64,000 bases of DNA from Brevibacterium sanguinis (GTDB lineage: Bacteria > Actinomycetota > Actinomycetes > Actinomycetales > Brevibacteriaceae): assembly GCF_003315415.1 (NCBI RefSeq), contig NZ_QNSB01000015.1:1-64000 (forward strand). Reading direction: 5' to 3'. Under the pieces are notes generated by a model. The model worked only from the letters and a program-made list of their open reading frames with translations, searched no databases and had not been told where the DNA came from. Position 1 is the stretch's first letter; each line of letters opens with the position of its first letter. Below, piece by piece: positions 1 to 8,029 of the stretch. The position numbers were made by a program, and so were the translations under genes.

Positions 1-126
1 TATCACCGTCTCGATGCGGCGGAGCGGGCTCTGGGTGAGGTTGAGGGTCGGGAGCGGAAGAAGATCGCGACGCGGGAGGGCATGCTCGCCGAAGCCCGCA
101 CCCAGGTCGGTGCCGACACCCACTGA
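1..126 (+). CDS. C-terminal end of an unidentified protein (5' end outside the window)
   Basis: An open frame enters at base 1 and ends with TGA at 124-126, giving 41 residues rich in Glu, Arg and Ala that would form a charged helix. I do not recognise the family. Codons in the first half use more T in third position than the neighbours do. It could be the tail of a real gene or a chance open frame; only the sequence to the left can decide. Confidence 0.4.
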   Translation, partial: YHRLDAAERALGEVEGRERKKIATREGMLAEARTQVGADTH

Positions 127-153
127 ACCGGGGCCCATCGGGCCGAGTCCCAG

Positions 154-159
154 TACAGT
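154..159 (+). promoter_or_regulatory. -10 hexamer for a leaderless transcript of the FAD oxidase gene
   Basis: TACAGT fits TANNNT and lies exactly six bases before the ATG at 166, so transcription should begin at or next to the start codon. No Shine-Dalgarno sequence is visible between them. I see no convincing -35. Confidence 0.5.
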
Positions 160-165
160 GGCCCC

Positions 166-1278
166 ATGACCTCTCCCCGCATCGTCGTCATCGGAAGCGG
201 GATCGCAGGCGCCTCCGTCGCCTTCGGCCTCGCCGCCCGATCGGCCGCCGTCACCCTCATCGACGACGCCATGTCCGGTCAGGCCACCGCCGCCGGCGCC
301 GGCATCATCGCCCCCTGGGTGTCGTCGAGCGACGGAGCCTACTACGAGACCTACGCCGCGGGCGGCGCCTTCTACCCCGAACTGCTCAGTCGGCTCTCCG
401 CCTCGGGGATCACCGACGTCGGGTACCGGAGGACCGGGGCGATCGTCGTCGATCGTGACCCCTCCAGGCTCGCCGAGGCGGCCGTGCTCGTGCGCGAGAG
501 GGCGGCGGCCGCGGGCGCAGTCGCCGGTGAGGTCACCGAACTCGACCCCACGCGGCTGCGGCGGGCCTGTCCGCCCATCGACCCCGAGATGTCGGGACTG
601 CTCATCACCGGGGGAGGTCGGGTCGACGGGCGGATGCTCCGCGACGGTCTGCTCACCGCGGCAGCCGGATCGGGAGCCGAGCTCGTCCGCGACTCCGTCG
701 TCGGTCTCACCGCCTCGGGCGGGAGCTCATGGTCCGTGGCAACCGCCTCGGCGAGGGTCGACTGCGACGCGGTCGTCGTCGCGGCCGGAGCCCGCAGCCC
801 CGAGATCCTCGGCCGGCTCGGTCACCGGGTCGCGATCGCCGGGCAGCGCGGGCAGCTCATCCACCTGTCCCTGCCCGGAGCGAACACCGGGACCTGGCCC
901 ACCGTCCACCCCCTCGGCCACCACTACATCACTCCCTTCGACTCGGGCCGGATCGTCATCGGTGCGACCAGGGAGGACGGGACAGGGTTCGATGTCCGGC
1001 CGACCGCGGCGGGACTGCGCCAGGTGCTCGACGACGCACTGGCGATCGCCCCCGGACTCGCCGAGGCGACCGTGCTCGAGACCCGGGTCGGGATCCGGCC
1101 GATGTCGCAGCGGGACAACAGGCTGCCCTTCGCCGGACGGATCACCGACGCCTCCGGACTGTGGCTGGCGTCGGGGTTCGGCGCCGGGGGACTGACGATG
1201 GGACCGCTCATCGGTGACGCGATCGCCCGGGACATCCTCGGCGAACCGGCTCCGGAGATCGCGGCCCTCCAGCCCTGA
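166..1278 (+). CDS. FAD-dependent amine/amino-acid oxidoreductase (DAO/glycine oxidase-like)
   Basis: This 370-residue protein has the architecture of D-amino-acid oxidase, glycine oxidase (ThiO) and D-amino-acid dehydrogenase enzymes, which oxidise an amine or amino acid with FAD. The N-terminal Rossmann motif GSGIAG (residues 10-15) binds the ADP part of FAD, with acidic residues at the end of the second strand. The region around GATREDGTGF and the C-terminal GFGAGGLTMGP segment (about 337-347) are typical of the family's FAD/substrate region. No signal peptide is visible. The substrate cannot be told from sequence, and no thiamine gene is adjacent to support a ThiO role. The gene stands alone, convergent with the serine hydrolase gene downstream. 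Confidence 0.8.
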   Translation: MTSPRIVVIGSGIAGASVAFGLAARSAAVTLIDDAMSGQATAAGAGIIAPWVSSSDGAYYETYAAGGAFYPELLSRLSASGITDVGYRRTGAIVVDRDPSRLAEAAVLVRERAAAAGAVAGEVTELDPTRLRRACPPIDPEMSGLLITGGGRVDGRMLRDGLLTAAAGSGAELVRDSVVGLTASGGSSWSVATASARVDCDAVVVAAGARSPEILGRLGHRVAIAGQRGQLIHLSLPGANTGTWPTVHPLGHHYITPFDSGRIVIGATREDGTGFDVRPTAAGLRQVLDDALAIAPGLAEATVLETRVGIRPMSQRDNRLPFAGRITDASGLWLASGFGAGGLTMGPLIGDAIARDILGEPAPEIAALQP

Positions 1279-1305
1279 ACCGGCTGCTGACCCGGACCGG
1301 CGGCT

Positions 1306-2526
1306 CTAGCTCGACTCCGCCGACCGCGCCCGCGCGCCGGGGGAGACGGCGTTCGCGATCGCCTCGAAGGCGCGGATGGTCGGGAACAGCTTCGTCGCAT
1401 CCTGCGGCAGTCCCCAGCTCGAGAGCTTGACCCCGACGAAGCTGGCGCCGGGATTCATGTAGATCATCTGCCCGTGGATGCCGAGGGCGAGGAACGCGTG
1501 GGAGTCCGGGTAGGGGAACCAGAACTGGTTGCGGTACATGCCGCCGGGCATCCGGTTGTCGCCGGGGCTGTCGGCGAACGCCTGCCGGGTGTCCTCGCTG
1601 CCGGTGAGGGTGTCGCCGATCCAGGAAGTGGGAACCACCTGCTCACCGGTCAGGGACAGGCCGCGATTGGCGTAGAGGTAGCCGAACCGGGCGAGATCGC
1701 GCAGGGTCGAGTTGATCCCGCCGTCGAACATCCCCACCCCGTACTGGTCGGTGGCGATGACGGCGTCGTGCTCGGCACCGATGCGCGACCAGAGCACGCG
1801 CGACATCAGCGTCTGCATCGGCTCCCCGGCGGCCTTCTCGCACACCCATCCGAGCACATCCGTCTCACACGAGCGGTACTCGAAGGGACCGCCGTGCTCG
1901 GACTTCCTCTCCAGCGTGGTCAGGTAGCGGTACATGCCCAGCCCGGGGGACTCGGGCTCGTCCTCCGACCAGCCGATCGACGCCTCGATCTGCCTGACCT
2001 CCGAATTCGGGTCGAGGTAGTTCTCCGAGAACCTGATCCCCGAGCGCATGTCGAGCAGATGGCGGACCGTGGCGCCGGAGTACCCGGACTCCGCCATCTC
2101 GGGGACGTAGTCGGTGATGGGCCGCTGGGGGTCGAGGACCCCGGCTCCCGCCAGGATCCCGGCGACCGTGCCGACCAGCGACTTGCTCACCGACATGAGG
2201 AGGTGCTGGGTGTCGGGACGCATCGCCGCGAAGTACTCCTCGGCGAGCACGGTCCCCCGATGGAGGACGAGCCAGCCGTCCGTGTCGCTCGACTCGATGA
2301 CGCTGCGGACGCTGCGGGCCTCGCTGTAGGGAGTCTCGGGGATCTCGATCTCCCCGAGGTCCTGGAGGCCGACCGGAAGCTCCGCGACGGGTCCGGTGCC
2401 GCGGGAGATCGGCGTGGTGGGCAGGATCTGCGACAGGTTCTGGAACGACCACCGGACGTTGTCGGCATCCTGCCAGTTGTCCTTGTCGATGATGCTCACG
2501 GCCTGCGCCGAAGAAGTCTCAGTCAC
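1306..2526 (-). CDS. Serine hydrolase, beta-lactamase class C fold (6-aminohexanoate-dimer hydrolase-like)
   Basis: The GTG at 2526 follows an AGAGGG ribosome binding site and gives 406 residues; the frame stays open far upstream, but that part is shadow of the next gene. The nucleophile motif is S-V-S-K at 112-115 and the tyrosine of the YxN-type motif is Tyr217 in YRSCETDVLGW. From memory, the nylon-oligomer hydrolase NylB uses Ser112, Lys115 and Tyr215, and also Tyr170, which is a tyrosine at the same number here. That points to the NylB/EstB branch rather than to antibiotic-degrading AmpC. There is no obvious signal peptide, so the enzyme is probably cytoplasmic. The natural substrate is unknown; an amide or ester is likely. 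Confidence 0.78.
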   Translation of the reverse strand: MTETSSAQAVSIIDKDNWQDADNVRWSFQNLSQILPTTPISRGTGPVAELPVGLQDLGEIEIPETPYSEARSVRSVIESSDTDGWLVLHRGTVLAEEYFAAMRPDTQHLLMSVSKSLVGTVAGILAGAGVLDPQRPITDYVPEMAESGYSGATVRHLLDMRSGIRFSENYLDPNSEVRQIEASIGWSEDEPESPGLGMYRYLTTLERKSEHGGPFEYRSCETDVLGWVCEKAAGEPMQTLMSRVLWSRIGAEHDAVIATDQYGVGMFDGGINSTLRDLARFGYLYANRGLSLTGEQVVPTSWIGDTLTGSEDTRQAFADSPGDNRMPGGMYRNQFWFPYPDSHAFLALGIHGQMIYMNPGASFVGVKLSSWGLPQDATKLFPTIRAFEAIANAVSPGARARSAESS

Positions 2527-2644
2527 GGTCTGCCCTCTTGATCGTCCGGGTGTGCTCGATGGTCCGGGTGCGCCTGCCGGCCCCGGTTGCGGTTCGTTGC
2601 AGATTACCACCGCGGCGCATGCGAGGATGCGCGCGGAGTCGTCG

Positions 2645-2677
2645 GGACCCCCGGACGACCGTGGCCGCCGGGGGTCC
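2645..2677 (-). terminator. Hairpin after the ATP-grasp gene
   Basis: A perfect 10-bp inverted repeat (GGACCCCCGG / CCGGGGGTCC, 13-base loop) lies just past the stop of the ATP-grasp gene. There is no T-tract. Confidence 0.5.
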
Positions 2678-2690
2678 TCAGGAGTCCGGT

Positions 2691-4721
2691 TCAGTCGCCC
2701 TTGGCGCCGGGACCGCCCAGTGCCGGGGAGGGATCCTCGGCGGCGACGGGGACGCCGGCGTACATCGCCCGGATCGAGTCGATGAAGTGCTTGGCCCTGA
2801 TGCTCAGCGTCTTCGACTCCCCGTTGCTCGTCTGCAGCGGGTTCTTCGTCACGAGCACGCCGAGGTCGGCGCCCTTCCACCGGTACTCGCCGGCCCCGTA
2901 GATGCGCAGGAAGAATACCTCGTTGCCGTTCTGCAGCGGATGCCAGTCGAGGGCCGCCCGCTTGTACGTCAGGGTCCCGTACTGGTCGAGGTAGTACTGA
3001 CCGGTCATCGGCGAGTGGGTGATGTACTCGGTGATCGGAGCCGTCTCCTTGATGATCATCTGGCTCCACTCGTCGGCGCCCGAGAGCTCCTCCCACCGCT
3101 CGTTGATCTCGTCGATGTCGAGGTCGAACTCGACATCGAGGTACTCGAGGAGGTGGAAGAGGAACAGCGGGACGTCGGCATAGGCTCCGGCGGTGACGTT
3201 CGTGATCGCCGAGGCGCCCGAGATCCGGGGGTTGAGCTCGCCGAGGTAGACCTCGTCGGAGTCGGTGTCGACGAGCACGTCGACCTCGAAGAACCCGCGG
3301 TAGCCGCGCTTGCGCAGCCCATCGCCCATCCGGCGGACGAGGTCGCGGGCGCGCGAGCGCTGGTCGGCGGTGAGCACATCCGGGGTCATCTCATTGCCGC
3401 ACCAGCCGCCCTTGTACGGGGTGAGCTCGCTGAACCCGACCAGTTCGGTGAGGAACGGACCGACGACGACGCCGCTGGAGGTGATCACGGCCTCGACCGC
3501 GACCTGGAGGTTGTTGATCCGCTTCATGATCTTCAGCTGCTGACCGATGATGTCCTCGGAGTGGGCGTCCCAATCGGCCTCCGCGGCGATGAAGAAGGTC
3601 GTCTTGCCCGAGTCCCCATAGGGGGTCTGGACGACGAGATCGGTGCCGAGCCCCGCCTTCTTGCTCTCGGCGACGAGCTCCTCGTACGTGTCGGCGGTCG
3701 TGAGGACGTTGGGCACCGAGTACGCGCCGGCCTCGTTGCCGAGCTTCGTCGTCTCGATCTTCGAGTCGAGGAGGTTGCGGAGCTTCGCCGAGGGCAGGAT
3801 GAGGTCGTAGCCGAGTTCGCGGCAGATCCGCTCGGTCTCCTCGTCGAAGAACACCATCGCGACCTTGGGCCGCTCCCCGTGGGGGACGTTGCGCGTCATG
3901 TGGGCGCGCACCTCGGCGTTGAGCAGCAGCCAGTTGTTGATCGCCTCACCGCTCTCGAACTCGACGAAGGGCTTGTAGCGCGGCGAGAACACGCGCGGGT
4001 GGGCGCCGTCCCAGCCGTCGTAGTAGGTGATGTAGGAGAAGTTGCGGACCCAGCGGTCGAGGCCGAGGAGGTTGAACGGGGTCGCGCCGATGAAGTAGAT
4101 CGGCGTCTGGTTGGTGCGGAAGAAGTGGCGGACCTCGGAGATGTTGCGCAGCGGGCGCCGCAGCTGGACGCGATCGGCCTCGGCGCCGGCGTAGGCGGCG
4201 TCCGTGCCCACATGCACCTCGGCGTTGGTCGGGTCCGCCTCGGTGACGGGGAGGTCCGTGTCCGCTGTGGCCTGCGCGGCGGTGGCCGCACGGGTGGCCG
4301 GAGTGTCGACGGGACCGGCCGGCGGGGCATCGACGGCGGGGGCGGCCGCGGGAGCGGAATCGGCAGCCGGGGCGGAACCGGCGGGGGCCTGCTCGGCCGC
4401 GGGAGCGGTCTTCTCCGGGCGTCCGGAGCTGGGAACGGCGACGGCGTCCTTGACCACGCGATGGCCGGTGCCCGTCGTCTCTCCCTTGACCGGTTCGGCC
4501 TTGACGGCCTTCGCCGACGCGGCGCTCTTCGCCCCGGGCTTCTTCTTCTCCGACTTCTTCACCGTGGACTTCTTCGCCTCCGACTTCTTCGCCGGCGCGA
4601 CCGGTGCCGTGACGGCGGTTCCGAACGCCGAAGTCGATGCGCGGGTGCCGTTGTCCTGCGGATTCGCAGTCGTCTCGGTGGCAGTGGTCGATGGGGCCTT
4701 GGCCGATGAGTTGTTCGTCAT
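2691..4721 (-). CDS. ATP-grasp (biotin carboxylase-like) protein with a basic low-complexity N-terminal tail
   Basis: The ATG at 4721 is preceded by AAGGAG and gives 676 residues. Roughly the first 190 residues are Ala/Lys/Pro/Glu low-complexity sequence, including a run of AKKSEAKKS-type repeats like a histone H1 tail. The rest resembles ATP-grasp ligases of the carbamoyl-phosphate synthase/biotin carboxylase type: VVQTPYGDSGKTTF fits the flexible glycine loop, FFEVDVLVD and EVYLGELNPRISGASAI fit the metal- and nucleotide-binding acidic and asparagine residues. No biotin carrier domain (MKM motif) is present here or in neighbouring genes, so a carboxylase role is unsupported; a peptide- or amide-bond-forming role is equally possible. 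The gene is divergent from the HadA/HadB-like pair. Confidence 0.7.
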   Translation of the reverse strand: MTNNSSAKAPSTTATETTANPQDNGTRASTSAFGTAVTAPVAPAKKSEAKKSTVKKSEKKKPGAKSAASAKAVKAEPVKGETTGTGHRVVKDAVAVPSSGRPEKTAPAAEQAPAGSAPAADSAPAAAPAVDAPPAGPVDTPATRAATAAQATADTDLPVTEADPTNAEVHVGTDAAYAGAEADRVQLRRPLRNISEVRHFFRTNQTPIYFIGATPFNLLGLDRWVRNFSYITYYDGWDGAHPRVFSPRYKPFVEFESGEAINNWLLLNAEVRAHMTRNVPHGERPKVAMVFFDEETERICRELGYDLILPSAKLRNLLDSKIETTKLGNEAGAYSVPNVLTTADTYEELVAESKKAGLGTDLVVQTPYGDSGKTTFFIAAEADWDAHSEDIIGQQLKIMKRINNLQVAVEAVITSSGVVVGPFLTELVGFSELTPYKGGWCGNEMTPDVLTADQRSRARDLVRRMGDGLRKRGYRGFFEVDVLVDTDSDEVYLGELNPRISGASAITNVTAGAYADVPLFLFHLLEYLDVEFDLDIDEINERWEELSGADEWSQMIIKETAPITEYITHSPMTGQYYLDQYGTLTYKRAALDWHPLQNGNEVFFLRIYGAGEYRWKGADLGVLVTKNPLQTSNGESKTLSIRAKHFIDSIRAMYAGVPVAAEDPSPALGGPGAKGD

Positions 4722-5011
4722 CGCACTTCTCCTTGTGAAGACGTCAAGCGTCGCATCCTCGTTGATGTCCGCGTGCACATCCCCTCCGAGATCCTCGCCC
4801 CTGTGCGGGAGCTCCGACAGCGAAAGAGATGTGTAGTGGACAACATATACCAGTTGCCGTCGCCCGCGCACGAGCGCTCACCGCATGGTGTCGCGGACGG
4901 CGTCCCCCGGTCACCGACACGCGGATTCTCGCCGGTCTCGGCGGGAGGGCTACCCTGGAACACGCGAGGTCCGCCCCGAGCGGCACGAGAGACTGCGAAA
5001 GTGAGTGACTG
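4722..5011. promoter_or_regulatory. Divergent intergenic region between the ATP-grasp gene and the MaoC operon
   Basis: This 290-base gap must hold promoters for both directions. It contains an AT-rich patch (about 4838-4852) and a TACCCT at 4950-4955 that could be a -10 for the rightward operon. I could not assign convincing -35/-10 pairs. No rpmG-like gene, which precedes the MaoC pair in mycobacteria, is present. Confidence 0.35.
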
Positions 5012-5458
5012 ATGCCGGTGAACACGGACAAGCAGGGGTCGAGCTACCGCCTGCCGAGACCCTACGAGGTGTCCCGAGAGGCGATCGCGGAGTTCGCGCG
5101 CGCCACCGGAGCCCGAGCCGACTGCCATGTCGACGCCGAGGCGGCCCGCACCCTGGGCTATCCCGACGTCATCGCGCCGACGACCTTCGCCGTGATCGTC
5201 GCCCAGAGGAGCGAGTCGGCCTACATCCGGGACCCGGAGTCCGGCATCGACTTCTCCCGGGTCGTCCACGGCTCCGAGCAGTTCACCTACACCCGACCGA
5301 TCGTCGCCGGGGACCGGCTCGATGCGACGACCCACGTCGACGGCGTCAGGGCCGCGGGAAGCAACGCGATGATCACCACCCGGACCGAGATCACCGACGC
5401 CGAGGAGGCGCCCGTGGTCACCGTGACCTCGACGATCGTCGTGAGAGGAGACGTCTGA
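5012..5458 (+). CDS. MaoC/FAS1-type dehydratase subunit, UPF0336/HadA-like
   Basis: The 148-residue protein matches the N-terminal MaoC-like (hot-dog fold) dehydratase family of UPF0336, whose mycobacterial member HadA pairs with HadB to dehydrate 3-hydroxyacyl-ACP in fatty acid elongation. Conserved features are FARATGA, YPDVIAPTTFAV and the later F-TYTRPI-AGD segment. It lacks the D-x4-H hydratase motif, as HadA-type structural partners do. The stop overlaps the next gene's ATG by one base, so the two are probably co-translated as a heterodimer. Position before murB, tRNA-Trp and secE matches actinobacterial synteny. The ribosome binding site is weak. Confidence 0.75.
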   Translation: MPVNTDKQGSSYRLPRPYEVSREAIAEFARATGARADCHVDAEAARTLGYPDVIAPTTFAVIVAQRSESAYIRDPESGIDFSRVVHGSEQFTYTRPIVAGDRLDATTHVDGVRAAGSNAMITTRTEITDAEEAPVVTVTSTIVVRGDV

Positions 5459-5895
5459 TGATCGACCTGAGCACCCTGAGCGTCGGCGACACGGTCGTCA
5501 GCACCGAGATCCCGCTCTCGCGGGCCTCGCTCATCGACTACGCCGCCGCCTCCGGAGACCACAACCCCATCCACTGGTCCGAGCGCTTCGCCACCGAGGT
5601 CGGACTCGACGGGGTCATCGCCCACGGCATGCTCTCGATGGCCCTCGTCGTCGCGCCCATCGCCGAATGGCTCGGCGATCCGGGCAGGATCGTCGACTAC
5701 CGGACCCGGTTCTCGGCCCCGGTGCTCGTCCCCGACGCCGACGCCGGTTCGCCCGCCACCCCCACCGCCGCGCTCAGCCTCGAGGCGACGGTGGCCGCCG
5801 TCGACGCCGAGGCGGGAACCCTGCGCATCGACGCGACCGTGCGGGCGGGGGAGTCGGACGTGCTCAGCCGCACGCAGATTCGAGTCGCCCGGTGA
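5458..5895 (+). CDS. MaoC-like (R)-specific enoyl dehydratase, HadB-like catalytic subunit
   Basis: The 145-residue hot-dog-fold protein carries the hydratase 2 signature: ASGDHNPIHW supplies the catalytic Asp and His (D-x4-H), followed by GLDGVIAHGML. With the upstream subunit it should interconvert (R)-3-hydroxyacyl and trans-2-enoyl thioesters in fatty acid synthesis. Its ATG shares a base with the previous stop, and its own TGA overlaps the GTG of murB by four bases, making a tight three-gene operon. The organism may not make mycolic acids, so the chain specificity of HadAB should not be assumed. Confidence 0.78.
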   Translation: MIDLSTLSVGDTVVSTEIPLSRASLIDYAAASGDHNPIHWSERFATEVGLDGVIAHGMLSMALVVAPIAEWLGDPGRIVDYRTRFSAPVLVPDADAGSPATPTAALSLEATVAAVDAEAGTLRIDATVRAGESDVLSRTQIRVAR

Positions 5896-6965
5896 GACTG
5901 TCCGAACTGACGACGTTCCGCCTCGGCGGGCCCGCCCGGGCGCTGACCACCGCCCGCACCCGCGAGGAGCTGCTCGACTTCTGTGCCCGCCATCCGCTCG
6001 GGCTGGGCGCCGGCGGCGACGCCGACGTGCTCTTCATCGGGGGCGGGTCGAACCTGCTCATCTCCGACGCGGGATTCGACGGTGACGTCTGCCGGGTCGC
6101 GACGACGGGCATCGACATCGCGGAGACCACCGCCGCCGAGGCGCTCGTCACCGTCGAGGCGGGGGAGAACTGGGACGACGTCGTGTCCATGACGCTGTCG
6201 CGCGGCCTCAGCGGCCTCGAGGCCCTCTCCGGCATCCCCGGCTCCGTCGGGGCCACCCCGATCCAGAACGTCGGGGCCTACGGCACCGAGGTCGGCGAGC
6301 TCATCACCTCCGTCGAGGTCTACGACCGGATCGCCGGTCAGGTGCGCAGGCTCAGCGCCGCCGACCTCGAGTTCGGCTACCGGACCTCGATGCTCAAACG
6401 CACCCAGCAGCGCTCAGGCGCCTCGGCGCACCTCGTGCTCTCGGTGACGTTCGAGCTCAGGCGCGACACGGCCTCCCTGCCGATCCGCTACTCCCAGCTC
6501 GCCTCGGCGCTCGACCTCGAGGTCGGGCAGACCGCCCCGGCCGCCCTCGTCAGGGACACCGTGCTCGCGCTGCGCCGGTCGAAGGGAATGGTGCTCGACG
6601 AGGCCGATCACGACACGTGGTCGGCGGGGTCGTTCTTCACCAACCCGATCGTCACCGACGCCGGCATGCTGCCGGTCGAGGCCCCGCGCTACCCGGTCAC
6701 CGACCCCCTGAGCGGGGCGACGATCGAGGGGCTGACGAAGACCTCGGCGGCCTGGCTCATCGAGCATGCGGGCTTCTCCAAGGGCTATCGCCTCGGCGCG
6801 GGGCGGGCGAGCCTGTCGACCAAGCACACGCTCGCATTGACGAACCGGGGTGAGGCGAGCACCGAGGACGTGCTCGCGCTCGCCCGGGCGATCGTCGCCG
6901 GAGTCGAGGAGCGCTACGGGGTGACCCTCGAGCCGGAGCCGACCTTCATCGGCTGCTCACTCTGA
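5892..6965 (+). CDS. murB: UDP-N-acetylenolpyruvoylglucosamine reductase (MurB, type I)
   Basis: MurB uses FAD and NADPH to reduce UDP-GlcNAc-enolpyruvate to UDP-MurNAc in peptidoglycan precursor synthesis. The 357-residue protein has the FAD-binding GGGSNLLI motif near residue 50, the GIPGSVGATPIQNVGAYG block, GYRTS (substrate arginine), AGSFFTNP (proton-donor serine) and the terminal EPEPTFIG glutamate. The GTG start overlaps the preceding stop in GTGA. The frame is open further upstream only as a shadow of the MaoC gene. Its last nine bases overlap the end of the convergent adenosine deaminase gene. Confidence 0.93.
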   Translation: MRLSELTTFRLGGPARALTTARTREELLDFCARHPLGLGAGGDADVLFIGGGSNLLISDAGFDGDVCRVATTGIDIAETTAAEALVTVEAGENWDDVVSMTLSRGLSGLEALSGIPGSVGATPIQNVGAYGTEVGELITSVEVYDRIAGQVRRLSAADLEFGYRTSMLKRTQQRSGASAHLVLSVTFELRRDTASLPIRYSQLASALDLEVGQTAPAALVRDTVLALRRSKGMVLDEADHDTWSAGSFFTNPIVTDAGMLPVEAPRYPVTDPLSGATIEGLTKTSAAWLIEHAGFSKGYRLGAGRASLSTKHTLALTNRGEASTEDVLALARAIVAGVEERYGVTLEPEPTFIGCSL

Positions 6966-7982
6966 GCCGCGGTCCCTGCGCCACCGCGCGATGTCCGCGG
7001 AGGCCCGGGCCCGGACCTCCGCGGGCGCGGCCGAGACGGCGAACGAGTCCTCCGCGAGCCGGGCGAGGTCGGCGGCAGTCAGGCCCATCCGCATGGCGAA
7101 GCGGTACTGATCGGCCAACCGTGACCGGAAGATCAGCGGATCGTCGGCCCCGAGCGCGACCTTCGCGCCGGCGGCCATGAGCGTGGTGAGGGGAACGTCC
7201 TCGATGTCGGGACAGACCCCGAGGGACACGTTCGACCCCGGGCAGACCTCGAAGGCGACACCGGCGTCGACGAGCGCGGCGAGCAGGGCGGGATCCTCGA
7301 CCGCGCGCACCCCGTGGCCGAGCCGGTCCGGCCGAAGCGCCTCGGCGATCTCGCGGATGTGCGCCGGTCCGAGCAGCTCACCGCCGTGGGGCACCGAGAG
7401 CAGGCCCGCGCGCCGGGCGATCGCGAACGCCCGGGAGAACTCGGCGGTGACCCCACGGCGCTCGTCGTTGGACAGCCCGAAGCCGACCACGCTGCCGGGA
7501 CCGGAGCCGGCGAACCGCGCGGCGAGCCGGGCCAGCGTGCGGGCGTCGAGCGGGTGGCGCGTGCGGGAGGCCGCGACGACGATCGCCATGCCGAAGCCGG
7601 AGTGGCTGACCTCGGCGGCCTCGTCGAGGATGATCTCCAGCGCCGGGGTGATCCCTCCGACGAACGGGGCGTACGAGGTGGGGTCGACCTGCAGCTCGAG
7701 CCATCGCGACCCCTCGGCCCGGTCCGCCTCGGCGGCCTCCCTGACCAGTCGGCGCATGATCTCCTCGCCGCGCACGACCCCGCGCGCCATGTCGTAGAGG
7801 CGCTGGAACCGGAACCAGCCGCGCTCGTCGGGACTGAGATCGAGAGGCGTGGAGCCGAGCAGCGCCTCCGGCAGCGACACACCCGCCTCGGCGGCGATCT
7901 CGCGCAGCGTCGACACGGCCATCGACCCCGTGAAGTGCAGGTGCAGATGGGCCTTGGGCAGGGACACGATCGGATCCGTCAC
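6957..7982 (-). CDS. add: Adenosine deaminase family protein
   Basis: The protein hydrolytically deaminates adenosine (or a related purine or aminofutalosine) using a metal ion. The metal ligands appear in KAHLHLHFTGS, the later HGGELLG histidine, DRLGHG and the C-terminal GADDPLIF aspartates. I chose the GTG at 7982 (341 residues) because a -10-like TAGTGT lies seven bases before it; a GTG at 7991 would fall inside that hexamer. It converges on murB with a nine-base overlap and diverges from the metallophosphoesterase gene. Exact substrate is uncertain, since the family includes adenine and aminodeoxyfutalosine deaminases. Confidence 0.8.
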   Translation of the reverse strand: MTDPIVSLPKAHLHLHFTGSMAVSTLREIAAEAGVSLPEALLGSTPLDLSPDERGWFRFQRLYDMARGVVRGEEIMRRLVREAAEADRAEGSRWLELQVDPTSYAPFVGGITPALEIILDEAAEVSHSGFGMAIVVAASRTRHPLDARTLARLAARFAGSGPGSVVGFGLSNDERRGVTAEFSRAFAIARRAGLLSVPHGGELLGPAHIREIAEALRPDRLGHGVRAVEDPALLAALVDAGVAFEVCPGSNVSLGVCPDIEDVPLTTLMAAGAKVALGADDPLIFRSRLADQYRFAMRMGLTAADLARLAEDSFAVSAAPAEVRARASADIARWRRDRGSE

Positions 7983-7989
7983 CCCATCC

Positions 7990-7995
7990 ACACTA
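7990..7995 (-). promoter_or_regulatory. Candidate -10 hexamer of the adenosine deaminase gene
   Basis: Read on the minus strand this is TAGTGT, seven bases before the GTG at 7982. It suggests a leaderless or nearly leaderless mRNA. Confidence 0.4.
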
Positions 7996-8017
7996 ATGGC
8001 CGCGGGCCCGTCGTCCC

Positions 8018-8023
8018 TAGAAT
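8018..8023 (+). promoter_or_regulatory. -10 hexamer for a leaderless transcript of the metallophosphoesterase gene
   Basis: TAGAAT is exactly six bases before the GTG at 8030. GGAGCC fills the gap, too close to the start to act as a Shine-Dalgarno. Confidence 0.55.
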
Positions 8024-8029
8024 GGAGCC

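Noticed and set aside
2538-4709. A 723-codon plus-strand frame opposite the ATP-grasp gene
   Set aside because: The minus-strand frame has a clear ribosome binding site and ATP-grasp motifs; the plus frame is its shadow.
4835-4862. A possible operator with CAAC/GTTG arms in the divergent region before the MaoC operon
   Set aside because: The arms are only four bases and such matches are expected by chance.
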